Shown piece after piece: positions 7,817 to 16,331 of a DNA stretch of 53,157 nucleotides. The stretch comes from Bacteroidota bacterium (GTDB taxonomy: Bacteria > Bacteroidota > Bacteroidia > Flavobacteriales > Flavobacteriaceae), in assembly GCA_024280145.1 (NCBI GenBank), contig JAJRQR010000090.1, positions 1 to 53,157 on the forward strand. Reading direction: 5' to 3'. Under the pieces are notes generated by a model. It had not been told where the DNA came from. It made no database searches and saw nothing but the letters and a program-made list of their open reading frames with translations. The position numbers and the translations under genes were made by a program. Within the stretch, counting starts at the first letter, position 1; the number at the start of each line of letters is the position of its first letter.

Positions 7817-9993
7817 TGAAAAAAATTGCAATATCATTAAGTTTAGGGCTGTTGTTTCTAAACCTATCTGCTCAAGAGAAAAAAGTAGACAGCATCAATG
7901 TTGAAACCTTAGATGAAGTATTAATTGAGTCGATAAGAGTTAAAGAAGATGCACCAATTTCTCACTCAAACATGAGTAAAGAAGAAATTTTAAAACGAAA
8001 TTTAGGGCAAGATATTCCTATTTTATTAAACTATTTGCCTTCTGTTGTAACCACAACCGATGCTGGTGCTGGCGTGGGATATACTTATATTCGAGTTCGT
8101 GGAAGCGACGCTTCAAGAGTAAATATTACCATTAACGGGATTCCTTATAATGATGCAGAAAGTCAGGGGACATTTTGGGTGAATATGCCCGATTTTGCTT
8201 CTTCGGTTGAGAGTTTGCAATTACAGCGTGGAGTAGGAACTTCCACCAATGGGTCAGGAGCTTTTGGAGCGAGTCTAAATATTTTAAGTGATGCTGTTTC
8301 AAAAGAAGCCTATGGAGATGTAAATGCTTCATTTGGGTCTTTTAATACACAGAAATACAATGTAAAATTTAGCACTGGATTGTTGAATGAGCATTTCGAA
8401 ATTTCGGGAAGATTATCAAAAATTACCTCCGATGGTTATATTGATAGAGCGACTTCCGATTTAAAATCTTACTTTTTACAAGGGGCTTATGTAAACGATA
8501 ATACTTTAATAAAAGCCTTAGTTTTCGGTGGAAAAGAAAAAACGTATCAAGCTTGGTATGGGGTTGATGCTGAAACTTTAGAAAGCGACCGAACTTTTAA
8601 TCCTGCAGGAGTGTACACAGATGATGAGGGAAATATTAAATTTTACGATAATGAAATTGATAATTACTCACAAGATCATTATCAATTGCATTGGAATCAA
8701 CGTTATAATAATAATTGGTCCACCAATTTAGGATTAAATTATACTTACGGAAGAGGCTATTTTGAGCAATATAAAGAAGACCAAGATTTTGAATTTTACA
8801 ATTTTACACTTATCAAAATTGGGGGAGAAATTATAAATGAAACAGATTTAATTCGTCGTCGATGGTTAGACAATGATTTTTATGTAGTAAATGCCAATAT
8901 AAATTACAAAAAAGAACAAATTGATTTTACGGCTGGTGCCTTTTACAGTTATTATAATGGCGATCATTATGGGGAAGTTATTTGGGCAGAATATGCGAGT
9001 GATTCAGAAATCAGGGATCGTTATTATGAAGGGAACGGAACTAAAAACGAATTCACTATTTTCTCAAAAACAACCTATTACCACAATGACAAATGGAGTG
9101 TTTATGGTGATTTTCAGGGAAGATTTATCAGATATAAAACTTTGGGTTTAACTTCAGACAAGGTGCCTTTAGCAGTAGATGAAAATTTTAATTTTTTCAA
9201 CCCTAAAGTAGGATTAACTTATAAGATAAATGCTAATAATCAACTTTATACTTCCTACGGTAGGGCCAATCGAGAACCTAGAAGAAGCGATTTTGAAAAC
9301 GGTGTTACAAAAGCTGAAAAATTAGATGATTTTGAATTGGGTTGGCGTTTTTCAACTAAAAAATCGAAGATAAATACCAACATCTATTATATGAATTATA
9401 ATGATCAATTGGTATTGACTGGTGCAATTGATGATGTTGGAGCTCCCATCCGAACCACTAGTGGTAAAAGTTTCCGATTAGGTATAGAGATTGATGCAAA
9501 TATTTTTATTTTAGATAATTTAAGGATTTTCCCAAATATCGATTTCAGTAGTAATAAAAACAAAGATTTTGTAACTTCAAAAGATGGTGAGTTGGTAAAT
9601 TTAGGAACTACAAACATTTCATTTTCACCAAGTATTGTTGCAGGAAATAGATTGGAATACGAACCTTTAAAAAACCTTCAGTTGGCATTATTAACCAAAT
9701 ATGTAGGTGAGCAATATATGGGTAATATTGATGGTAAAACTTCAAAATTAGATGCTTACTTTATCAATGATTTTAACGTGGTTTATTCTTTGAAAAACAT
9801 TCCTTTTGTAAAAGAAATAATAATAACGGGATTAGTAAATAATATTTTTAATGTAGGTTATGTTTCCAACGGATATTATTACACTTATGAGGATACTTGG
9901 ACAAATCCGAATACGATTACTACCGTTGAAGGAGCAGGGTATTACCCACAAGCAACTATTAATTTTTTGCTGGGATTTACTATAAAATTTTAA
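7816..9993 (+). CDS. TonB-dependent outer-membrane receptor, TPP-riboswitch controlled
   Basis: Outer-membrane transporter of 725 residues, probably for thiamine or a precursor. The signal peptide MKKIAISLSLGLLFLNLSAQ is followed by a TonB-box-like segment, then the plug domain with RVRGSDASRVNITINGIPYN (about 92-111), GTFWVNMPDF, LQRGVGTSTNG and GAFGASLNI. The rest is rich in alternating aromatic strands and ends in phenylalanine (GFTIKF), as barrel proteins do. There is no carboxypeptidase-like N-terminal domain, unlike SusC proteins. Thiamine as substrate is inferred from the riboswitch; similar riboswitch-preceded receptors are known in Bacteroidota. The gene ends overlapping the convergent lipoprotein gene by TTAA. 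Confidence 0.92.
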   Translation: MKKIAISLSLGLLFLNLSAQEKKVDSINVETLDEVLIESIRVKEDAPISHSNMSKEEILKRNLGQDIPILLNYLPSVVTTTDAGAGVGYTYIRVRGSDASRVNITINGIPYNDAESQGTFWVNMPDFASSVESLQLQRGVGTSTNGSGAFGASLNILSDAVSKEAYGDVNASFGSFNTQKYNVKFSTGLLNEHFEISGRLSKITSDGYIDRATSDLKSYFLQGAYVNDNTLIKALVFGGKEKTYQAWYGVDAETLESDRTFNPAGVYTDDEGNIKFYDNEIDNYSQDHYQLHWNQRYNNNWSTNLGLNYTYGRGYFEQYKEDQDFEFYNFTLIKIGGEIINETDLIRRRWLDNDFYVVNANINYKKEQIDFTAGAFYSYYNGDHYGEVIWAEYASDSEIRDRYYEGNGTKNEFTIFSKTTYYHNDKWSVYGDFQGRFIRYKTLGLTSDKVPLAVDENFNFFNPKVGLTYKINANNQLYTSYGRANREPRRSDFENGVTKAEKLDDFELGWRFSTKKSKINTNIYYMNYNDQLVLTGAIDDVGAPIRTTSGKSFRLGIEIDANIFILDNLRIFPNIDFSSNKNKDFVTSKDGELVNLGTTNISFSPSIVAGNRLEYEPLKNLQLALLTKYVGEQYMGNIDGKTSKLDAYFINDFNVVYSLKNIPFVKEIIITGLVNNIFNVGYVSNGYYYTYEDTWTNPNTITTVEGAGYYPQATINFLLGFTIKF

Positions 9994-10433
9994 TTAAAAA
10001 CATTTATTACATCACCTTCTCTAATCGCACGATATTGTAACATCGGGTATTTTGTGTTGTTTGTTGGTGTAAATTTTCCAGTAACAATATCATATTTGTT
10101 ATTATCATTACATTGACAATTTGCTAGAATTCCTTCCACTTCCATTTTAGAGCAAGAATTAGGAATATGGTTAGGATCACTTAATTCAAATGCGGTATAA
10201 AGATCATTATTAACATTATAAACTACTACTCCTTTTATTCCTTGATTGGATATAATTACACTATTTCCAGGAAATTTTAATGGATCATATTCAGGTAAGT
10301 TAAGACTTAAACTAAAATTCACCGAAGGAGCTGCTAGAAATGGATTGACATTAGTGTTGTTGTCATCGTTATTGCTACAAGATAATAGAGTAATAAAAAG
10401 AATAGAAACTAATAATATATTTTTCATTTTCAT
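9990..10433 (-). CDS. Rieske-like lipoprotein lacking full cluster ligands
   Basis: Lipoprotein with lipobox FITLLSC followed by SNNDDNN. I place the start at the ATG of MKMKNILL rather than the TTG in the track. The C-terminal half has the layout of a small Rieske domain: YNVNNDLYTAFELSDPNH, CSKMEVEGILANCQC, YDIVTGKF. The expected C-x-H / C-x2-H ligands are only partly present: PNH replaces C-x-H and CQCN replaces C-x2-H. A normal 2Fe-2S Rieske centre is therefore unlikely. Its -7 element lies 13 bases upstream of the start, back to back with the greA promoter. Rieske relationship is inference from pattern. Confidence 0.65.
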   Translation of the reverse strand: MKMKNILLVSILFITLLSCSNNDDNNTNVNPFLAAPSVNFSLSLNLPEYDPLKFPGNSVIISNQGIKGVVVYNVNNDLYTAFELSDPNHIPNSCSKMEVEGILANCQCNDNNKYDIVTGKFTPTNNTKYPMLQYRAIREGDVINVFN

Positions 10434-10445
10434 TTTTTTGAAGCT

Positions 10446-10453
10446 CAAAAATA
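10446..10453 (-). promoter_or_regulatory. Predicted -7 element of the Rieske-like lipoprotein gene
   Basis: The minus strand reads TATTTTTG, matching TAnnTTTG, with the ATG 13 bases downstream, implying a leader of about 10 bases. Confidence 0.5.
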
Positions 10454-10476
10454 CGATTAATAATTATTATTTTTAG

Positions 10477-10484
10477 TATATTTG
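10477..10484 (+). promoter_or_regulatory. Predicted -7 element of greA
   Basis: TATATTTG matches TAnnTTTG, divergent from the lipoprotein promoter, and predicts a transcript start near 10488, about 90 bases before the greA ATG. Confidence 0.55.
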
Positions 10485-10492
10485 TATGAAGT

Positions 10493-10519
10493 AATCCCGT
10501 CGTGTATGGGATTTTTTTA
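10493..10519 (+). terminator. Terminator-like hairpin inside the greA leader
   Basis: AATCCCGT-CGTGT-ATGGGATT (8 bp, one G.T) is followed by a run of seven T. It begins only a few bases after the predicted transcript start and precedes greA, so it would act as an attenuator rather than end an upstream gene; the only upstream plus-strand gene stops 500 bases away. Confidence 0.6.
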
Positions 10520-10579
10520 TTTCTGTTTGGATAGATCGCAACCTAAATAACAGAATGAATTATTATAAAATGAAGAGTT

Positions 10580-11056
10580 ATGAGTAAAGTATCATATTAT
10601 ACTGCAGAAGGATTAAAAAAATTAAGAGCCGAATTAAGTCAATTAAAAGATATAGAACGTCCAGCAGCTTCACAAGCAATTGCTGAAGCTAGAGATAAAG
10701 GAGATTTAAGTGAAAATGCAGAATACGATGCTGCAAAAGAAGCGCAAGGAATGTTAGAAATGCGAATTTCAAAATTAGAAACGACACTTTCTACTGCTAG
10801 AATTATTGATGAATCTCAGTTAGATACTTCAAAAGCATTGATACATTCTACAGTAAAAATTAAAAATCAAATGAATGGTATGGAAATGACTTATAAGCTA
10901 GTTGCGCAAAGTGAAGCAGATTTGGCTACAGGTAAAATTTCGGTAGATTCACCCATCGGGAAAGGATTATTAGGAAAAGAAGTTGGAGATGTTGCTGAGG
11001 TTATCGTACCTAATGGAACTATGAAATTTGACGTACTTGAAATATCAAGAGATTAA
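10580..11056 (+). CDS. greA: Transcription elongation factor GreA
   Basis: Binds the RNA polymerase secondary channel and stimulates cleavage of backtracked RNA. The 158-residue length is normal. The N-terminal coiled coil contains the acidic tip in GDLSENAEYDAAKEAQ (about residues 41-56), the catalytic signature of GreA, and the C-terminal FKBP-like half carries SPIGKGLLGKEVGD. It is followed after two bases by a HIT gene, a common order in Bacteroidota. Regulation may involve the terminator-like hairpin in its leader. Confidence 0.97.
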   Translation: MSKVSYYTAEGLKKLRAELSQLKDIERPAASQAIAEARDKGDLSENAEYDAAKEAQGMLEMRISKLETTLSTARIIDESQLDTSKALIHSTVKIKNQMNGMEMTYKLVAQSEADLATGKISVDSPIGKGLLGKEVGDVAEVIVPNGTMKFDVLEISRD

Positions 11057-11058
11057 AA

Positions 11059-11448
11059 TTGGCTTCTATATTTACAAGAATAATTGATGGAGAAATTCCC
11101 TGTTATAAAGTAGCAGAGGATGATAATTATTTTGCCTTTTTAGACATTAATCCAAACACAAAAGGACATACACTTTGTATCCCCAAAAAGGAAGTAGATA
11201 GACTTTTAGATTTAGACAAAGAAACCTATTTAGGTTTAATGCAATTTGCTAGAAAAGTAGGCATAGCAATAGAAAAAACAGTTCCTTGTAACCGAGTAGC
11301 AATGACAGTAATTGGGTTGGAAGTACCACATGTTCATGTGCATTTAATACCTATAAAGGAAATGAAGGATATGTCATTTCAACATAAGGTGTCATTAAGC
11401 CAAGACGAATTTATTTCTTTGGCAAATCAAATTCAGAATAACTACTAA
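11059..11448 (+). CDS. HIT-family hydrolase
   Basis: Histidine-triad nucleotide hydrolase or transferase of 129 residues. The triad HVHVHLIP is at about residues 94-101, preceded by the conserved N-terminal IIDGEIPCYKVAEDDNYFAFLDINP. The start is TTG two bases after the greA stop; it gives the usual MASIFTRII beginning, so translation is probably coupled to greA. Substrates of this group (adenosine phosphoramidate or dinucleotides) cannot be decided from sequence. Its stop overlaps that of the convergent kinase gene by four bases. Confidence 0.92.
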   Translation: MASIFTRIIDGEIPCYKVAEDDNYFAFLDINPNTKGHTLCIPKKEVDRLLDLDKETYLGLMQFARKVGIAIEKTVPCNRVAMTVIGLEVPHVHVHLIPIKEMKDMSFQHKVSLSQDEFISLANQIQNNY

Positions 11449-12599
11449 TCAATTATTAGCTTTAGTACTATCTCCATAGTAGTTCCTTCTCCTGGATTAC
11501 TTTTTAATACCCGAATTCTACCTTTGTGATAACCTTCAATTATACGTTTTGCCAATGAGAGTCCTAATCCCCAGCCTCTTTTTTTAGTTGTAAAACCAGG
11601 GCTAAATATTTTAGTAATATCCTTTTTATTAATTCCTTTTCCGCTGTCTGAAATATGAATAAACGCCGATTTTAAATTGGTAGTAATTTTAATATGAATA
11701 TCTCCTTTTCCTTTCATAGCATCAATCCCGTTTTTCACTAAATTCTCGATTGTCCAACTAAATAATTGAGGATTTAATAGTACAATTAAAGGAGTGTCAG
11801 GAACATCTATTGAAAAATTTATCAATTTTGAAGTACGAGTTTTAAGATAATCGTAGGAGCTTTTTGTTTCAGCAACCACATCAGTACTTTCCATAGTGGG
11901 AACAGAACCAACTTTTGAAAACCGTTCAGTAATAGTTCTAAGTCGATCAATATCCTTTTCTATTTCAAGAATATACTCGGGGTTTACATTTTCGGTTTTT
12001 AATATTTCTGCCCAACCCACTAAAGAGGATAAAGGAGTTCCGATTTGGTGAGCTGTTTCCTTTGCCATTCCTGCCCAAAGTTTATTTTGCTCTCCTGCTT
12101 TAGCAGTTTTAAAAAAGAAATAAATAGCCGTAAAAAACAACAACATTATTAAAATTAAAAAGGCAGGATAGAATTTAATTTTATTGATAATTGGAGAATT
12201 TCCGAAGTAAATAATCTGAATAACCTCTCCTTCATAAGTGACTTCAATGGGTTGGTATTCTTCCGTAAATTGATTAATTAAACGATCTCTTTTTTTAGGT
12301 GTGTCAATTTTATTATCAGGAATATTTCTATGAATATAAGTACCTTCCTTTGGGCTAAAAGATATCATAGGAGTTGTTGTATTGCCTTGAATTACTTCCA
12401 AGGAAGTCTGACTAAAACTCAATTCTAATTGCTCGCTTTTATTAAAATCTTCTTGTGCGGTTGCCCAAATCTCCATTTTGGTTCGTTCGTTTTCTTTCAA
12501 TCGTTTAAAAAACGAAAATGTATTCCACATAATTAATGAAATAATTCCCAGTGAGGTAATAAAGAAAAACCAACGTGTAAGTGCTGTATTTTTAAGCAT
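11445..12599 (-). CDS. Membrane sensor histidine kinase
   Basis: Two-component sensor of 384 residues. A transmembrane helix at about 10-28 and another at about 145-165 flank an extracytoplasmic domain of about 115 residues. There is no obvious HAMP. The H-box reads ETAHQIGTPLSSLVGWAEIL, a HQIGTPL variant seen in Bacteroidota kinases. Further motifs are the N-box IENLVKNGIDAM, DSGKGI, and GWGLGLSLAKRII. No response regulator is adjacent, so it is an orphan. The greA-HIT-kinase order is common in flavobacteria. The signal it senses is unknown. Confidence 0.92.
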   Translation of the reverse strand: MLKNTALTRWFFFITSLGIISLIMWNTFSFFKRLKENERTKMEIWATAQEDFNKSEQLELSFSQTSLEVIQGNTTTPMISFSPKEGTYIHRNIPDNKIDTPKKRDRLINQFTEEYQPIEVTYEGEVIQIIYFGNSPIINKIKFYPAFLILIMLLFFTAIYFFFKTAKAGEQNKLWAGMAKETAHQIGTPLSSLVGWAEILKTENVNPEYILEIEKDIDRLRTITERFSKVGSVPTMESTDVVAETKSSYDYLKTRTSKLINFSIDVPDTPLIVLLNPQLFSWTIENLVKNGIDAMKGKGDIHIKITTNLKSAFIHISDSGKGINKKDITKIFSPGFTTKKRGWGLGLSLAKRIIEGYHKGRIRVLKSNPGEGTTMEIVLKLIID

Positions 12600-12699
12600 A
12601 ATAATGATTGTATTTTTGTTGAGATGCTTCGGGATAAATATAATGGAAATATGTTGATATTATTGTATAAACATATTTTTACAAACGTGAGGGTTTCAA

Positions 12700-12707
12700 T
12701 ATATTTG
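12700..12707 (+). promoter_or_regulatory. Predicted -7 element of the flavin reductase gene
   Basis: TATATTTG matches TAnnTTTG and ends only 6 bases before the ATG at 12714, implying a nearly leaderless mRNA. Confidence 0.5.
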
Positions 12708-12713
12708 TGAACT

Positions 12714-13604
12714 ATGATTTCAATAAACCCAAAAGATATTCCAACGGTAAAACTTCACGGTTATTTATTAAGTGCTATTTCGCCTCGACCTATTGCTTTG
12801 GCAAGTACAGTAGATGAAGATGGGAACGTAAATTTAGCACCGTTTAGTTTTTTTAATGTTTTTAGTGCCAATCCACCAATATTAATTTTTTCTCCTGCTC
12901 GAAGAGTTCGAGGAAACACTACAAAACACACTTTGGAGAATGCTATAAAAACCAAAGAGGTAGTAATTAATATTGTAAATCATGATATGGTGCAACAAAT
13001 GTCATTATCTTCCACGGAATATGCCGAAGGAGTTAACGAATTTGTAAAAGCTGGTTTTACGGAAGTAGCTTCAGACCTTATAAGACCTCCAAGAGTTAAA
13101 GAAGCTCCTGTTCAATTTGAATGTAAAGTAAACGAAGTTATTGCTTTAGGAACCGAAGGAGGAGCTGGAAATTTAATCATTGCCGAAGTTGTAAAATTAC
13201 ATATAGATGAATCGATTTTAGATTCTGAAGAAAAAATAGATCCCTTAAAAATTGATACCGTAGCTCGAATGGGAGGAAATTGGTACAGCAGGGCAAAAGA
13301 AGGAATATTTGAAGTACAAAAACCAATAAGAACTATGGGAATAGGTGTAGATGCATTACCAGAATCAATTAGAAACAGTACCATTTTAACAGGAAACGAT
13401 TTGGGAATATTAGGAAATTTCGAAAGAATTCCTTCAGAAGAAGAAGTGCGAGAGTTTATAAAAATGGGGATTGAAAGATGTCCTCATATTAATACTGCCA
13501 ATAAAGAAAACACTCAAAAACAAGCGCAAGATATGTTGCGAAAAGGTGTGATTTTTGATGCCTTTAGGTTGTTGTTGGCGATAGATTTGATGAATATAAA
13601 ATAA
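12714..13604 (+). CDS. Flavin reductase-like, FMN-binding protein
   Basis: Member of the flavin reductase-like FMN-binding split-barrel family. The N-terminal half (residues about 1-200) carries ISPRPIALASTVDEDGNVN, NLAPFSFFNVFSANPP and HDMVQQMSLSS, typical of the FMN-binding core. The C-terminal extension of about 90 residues (from GIGVDALPESIRNS) includes a small helical part and is usual in Bacteroidota members. Substrate is unknown; these enzymes reduce flavins or act on small aromatic or quinone compounds. It is monocistronic, with a nearly leaderless predicted transcript. Confidence 0.87.
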   Translation: MISINPKDIPTVKLHGYLLSAISPRPIALASTVDEDGNVNLAPFSFFNVFSANPPILIFSPARRVRGNTTKHTLENAIKTKEVVINIVNHDMVQQMSLSSTEYAEGVNEFVKAGFTEVASDLIRPPRVKEAPVQFECKVNEVIALGTEGGAGNLIIAEVVKLHIDESILDSEEKIDPLKIDTVARMGGNWYSRAKEGIFEVQKPIRTMGIGVDALPESIRNSTILTGNDLGILGNFERIPSEEEVREFIKMGIERCPHINTANKENTQKQAQDMLRKGVIFDAFRLLLAIDLMNIK

Positions 13605-13724
13605 TCTTTATATAAGATTATTTAACTAAAAATAAATAAAAACCCCTTCGGTACGATTTCTAAAAAATGAAATCATGCTGGGTATTTAAAAAAGAAAATT
13701 AAAATAGCAATAAATAATAATAAG

Positions 13725-14111
13725 ATGGAAGTACAAGGAAAAATTAAAGCAATAGGTGAAACGCAAACTTTTGGAAGTAACGGTTTCAGAAAAAGAGAAG
13801 TAGTAGTGACAACTACAGAGCAATATCCACAATCTATTATGGTGGAATTTGTACAAGATAAAACAGATTTGTTAAACAACTTTGGAGTTGGACAGGATGT
13901 AAAAATTAGTATTAATTTACGAGGTAGAGAGTGGACAAATCCTCAAGGAGAAGTGAAATATTTTAATTCAATACAAGGTTGGAGAATAGAAAATTTAGCA
14001 ACAGCTCCAGTAGGAGGAGATATGCCACCAATGCCTCCAGTAGCTTCAGAAGATGCTTTTGAGCCAGTAAAGGAAGTTAAAACCGAAGATGCTGATGATT
14101 TGCCGTTTTAA
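13725..14111 (+). CDS. DUF3127 (OB-fold-like) protein
   Basis: A 128-residue cytosolic protein matching DUF3127, a Bacteroidota family thought to adopt an OB-fold and to be related to single-strand DNA-binding proteins. The body (1-95) has alternating beta-like strands: MEVQGKIKAIGETQTFGSNGFRKREVVV and VKISINLRGREWTNPQGEVKYFNSIQGWRIE. The tail is Pro-rich then acidic, ending DADDLPF, reminiscent of the acidic C-terminal peptide of SSB that recruits partner proteins. The tail makes a DNA-maintenance role attractive, but this is inference. An intrinsic terminator follows. Confidence 0.85.
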   Translation: MEVQGKIKAIGETQTFGSNGFRKREVVVTTTEQYPQSIMVEFVQDKTDLLNNFGVGQDVKISINLRGREWTNPQGEVKYFNSIQGWRIENLATAPVGGDMPPMPPVASEDAFEPVKEVKTEDADDLPF

Positions 14112-14157
14112 TAAATTGTCTATTCAAAACGGAAGTGATGAATAACAATAATTATAA

Positions 14158-14196
14158 AAGCCTAAAAATTACTATGATGTAATCTTTAGGCTTTTT
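14158..14196 (+). terminator. Intrinsic terminator after the DUF3127 gene
   Basis: AAGCCTAAA / TTTAGGCTT stem, extended inward by TTAC / GTAA, followed by TTTTTG and more T. It ends only about 14 bases before the atoE ATG. Confidence 0.82.
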
Positions 14197-14209
14197 GTAT
14201 TTTTATAAC

Positions 14210-15586
14210 ATGAATATTACTAAAATCGTTGAAACCCTTTTTAAAAAATTTATGCCATCGCCTTTTGCGATTGCAGTTATTTTAACAATATTAACCATAT
14301 TATTAGCATTTTTATTTACAGAAGCACCCACAGATCAATCTCATATTTTAGCAATTTTAGGTTATTGGGAAAAAGGTATTTGGAATAATTCATTGTTAGT
14401 TTTTGCTTATCAAATGATGCTGATTTTAGTATTAGGTCATATTTTAGTTTTAAGCAAACCTATGAATTCACTTATCGAGAAGCTAACAAACTTGGTGAGT
14501 AATACTTCCAATGCCGTCTTATTGGTAAGTGCTTGTACGATGATCGTTTCCTTTTTTAATTGGGGACTGGGTTTAATTTTTGGTGCAATAATGGCTCGAA
14601 AAGTAGCCGAAGCTTCTCAACTACGAGGCTTTAAAATTAACTATCCTTTAGTTGGAGCATCAGGTTATGTGGGTTTAATGATTTGGCACGGTGGGATTAG
14701 TGGTTCAGCGCCTTTAAAAGTTGCTGAAAGCGGACACTTGGCAAGTTTAATGGGAGGTGTAGGTGATGCTAGTTTACTAAGTCAATTGCCAGATTTAATT
14801 CCTTTTAGCGAAACTGTTTTTAGTGGATTCAATTTAATTTTATTTGGAATATTAATAGTTGTACTACCATTATTTCTATATAAATTAGGTAAAAAAGCAC
14901 CGATTACTCCTGTTAATCTTCCAATTTATAAAGGTATTGAAACAGAGGAAACGTCTTTGATGGGAGCCGAAAAAATTGATCACTCTAAATTCTTAGGAAT
15001 TGGATTTGGACTGTTAATTATAGGAACATTTTTTTATCAATATTCAGATTCATTGGTAAAAATGGTCATCACTCCCAATATGTTAAACTTTTTTATGTTG
15101 GGATTGGCATTATTGCTTCATCAAAATTTTAAAAGCTTTTTAAGTGCCGTTGAAGAAGCTATAAAAGGAGCTACAGGAATATTAATTCAGTTTCCGTTAT
15201 ATTTTGGTATTATGGGAATTATGCGAGATAGCGGAATGGTAGTGCAAATCGCTGATTTCTTTGTCTCAATAGCAACACCTACAACATTACCTTTATTTAC
15301 TTTTTTTAGTGGAGGTTTGGTAAATATTTTTGTGCCAAGTGGTGGTGGACAATGGGCAATACAAGGTCCAATTGTGGTAGAATCTGCTTTAAAATTAGGA
15401 GTTCCATTACCAAAAGCGATTATGGCATTGGCGTATGGTGACCAAATCACCAATATGCTACAGCCATTTTGGGCTTTGCCTTTATTGGGGATTACTAAAT
15501 TAAAAGCTAAAGAAATACTTCCTTACACCTTACTTTTAATGGTAATTGTAACAGTGATTTTTTTACTTGGATTATTGTTTTTATAA
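14210..15586 (+). CDS. atoE: Short-chain fatty acid transporter, AtoE family
   Basis: Inner-membrane permease with about 11-12 hydrophobic segments; AtoE-type proteins take up acetoacetate or other short-chain fatty acids. Family signatures are NWGLGLIFGAIMARKVAE, GASGYVGLMIWHGGISGSAP, and VPSGGGQWAIQGP near residue 380. I chose the ATG at 14210 (MNITKIVE); the track start (TTG at 14195) lies in the preceding terminator T-run. No acetoacetate-metabolism genes are nearby, so the true substrate is uncertain. The aat gene follows after 10 bases and may be cotranscribed. Confidence 0.9.
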   Translation: MNITKIVETLFKKFMPSPFAIAVILTILTILLAFLFTEAPTDQSHILAILGYWEKGIWNNSLLVFAYQMMLILVLGHILVLSKPMNSLIEKLTNLVSNTSNAVLLVSACTMIVSFFNWGLGLIFGAIMARKVAEASQLRGFKINYPLVGASGYVGLMIWHGGISGSAPLKVAESGHLASLMGGVGDASLLSQLPDLIPFSETVFSGFNLILFGILIVVLPLFLYKLGKKAPITPVNLPIYKGIETEETSLMGAEKIDHSKFLGIGFGLLIIGTFFYQYSDSLVKMVITPNMLNFFMLGLALLLHQNFKSFLSAVEEAIKGATGILIQFPLYFGIMGIMRDSGMVVQIADFFVSIATPTTLPLFTFFSGGLVNIFVPSGGGQWAIQGPIVVESALKLGVPLPKAIMALAYGDQITNMLQPFWALPLLGITKLKAKEILPYTLLLMVIVTVIFLLGLLFL

Positions 15587-15596
15587 TTATATTAAA

Positions 15597-16241
15597 ATGC
15601 AGATTTTATCTAAATCTATTTGGTTCCCAAATCCCAATGAAGCAGATGATGATGGTTTGTTAGCCATTGGAGGCGACCTTTCAGTTAAACGATTAATGAA
15701 CGCCTATCGATCGGGGATTTTTCCATGGTATGAAAAAGGACAGCCTTTATTATGGTGGAGTCCCAATCCTAGAATGGTCTTGTTTCCTGAAAATTTTAAA
15801 GTTTCAAAAAGCCTTCGAAAAACAATTAAATCAAACAAATTTAAAGTGAAATTTAATACTTGTTTTTCCGAGGTAATTATAAATTGTTCTCAAATAAACA
15901 GAAATGGACAGCAAGGAACTTGGATTACATCAGAAATGGTGGAAGCCTATATCAAATTAAATAATTTAGGTTATGCTTTGTCCGTTGAAGTTTGGTTTGA
16001 GGATGAATTAGTTGGTGGGTTATACGGAATAGATTTACCCGACAAAAAAATATTTTGCGGAGAAAGTATGTTTAGTTTGATGAGTGATGCTTCAAAGGTT
16101 GGATTTTATTATTTGATTGAAATGTTAAAACAAAAAGAATATCAACTTATTGATTGTCAAATGTACACAGTTCATTTAGAGAGTTTGGGAGCTGAAGAAA
16201 TTTCAAGAACGAAGTTTCTGAATTATCTAAATAACAAGTAG
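15597..16241 (+). CDS. aat: Leucyl/phenylalanyl-tRNA-protein transferase
   Basis: Adds Leu or Phe from tRNA to proteins with N-terminal Arg or Lys, marking them for ClpAP through ClpS. Motifs are WFPNPNEADDDGLLAIGGDL, YRSGIFPWYEKGQPLLWWSP and NPRMVLFPE in the first 65 residues, GTWITSEMVEAYI, and LIDCQMYTVHLESLGAEEISR near the end. The 214-residue length is normal. The start is the ATG at 15597, not the upstream TTG in the track, because only this gives the usual N-terminus. Confidence 0.96.
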   Translation: MQILSKSIWFPNPNEADDDGLLAIGGDLSVKRLMNAYRSGIFPWYEKGQPLLWWSPNPRMVLFPENFKVSKSLRKTIKSNKFKVKFNTCFSEVIINCSQINRNGQQGTWITSEMVEAYIKLNNLGYALSVEVWFEDELVGGLYGIDLPDKKIFCGESMFSLMSDASKVGFYYLIEMLKQKEYQLIDCQMYTVHLESLGAEEISRTKFLNYLNNK

Positions 16242-16331
16242 AGTATCATAAAAAACACTACTCTTTATCGAAAATATTTGTTTAAATAAGTATTAATCAG
16301 CATATTTACTTCCTGCTTTTTATCCCCGTTT

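Noticed and set aside
14195-14209. TTG start for AtoE proposed by the ORF track
   Set aside because: It lies in the terminator T-run; the ATG at 14210 gives a normal N-terminus.
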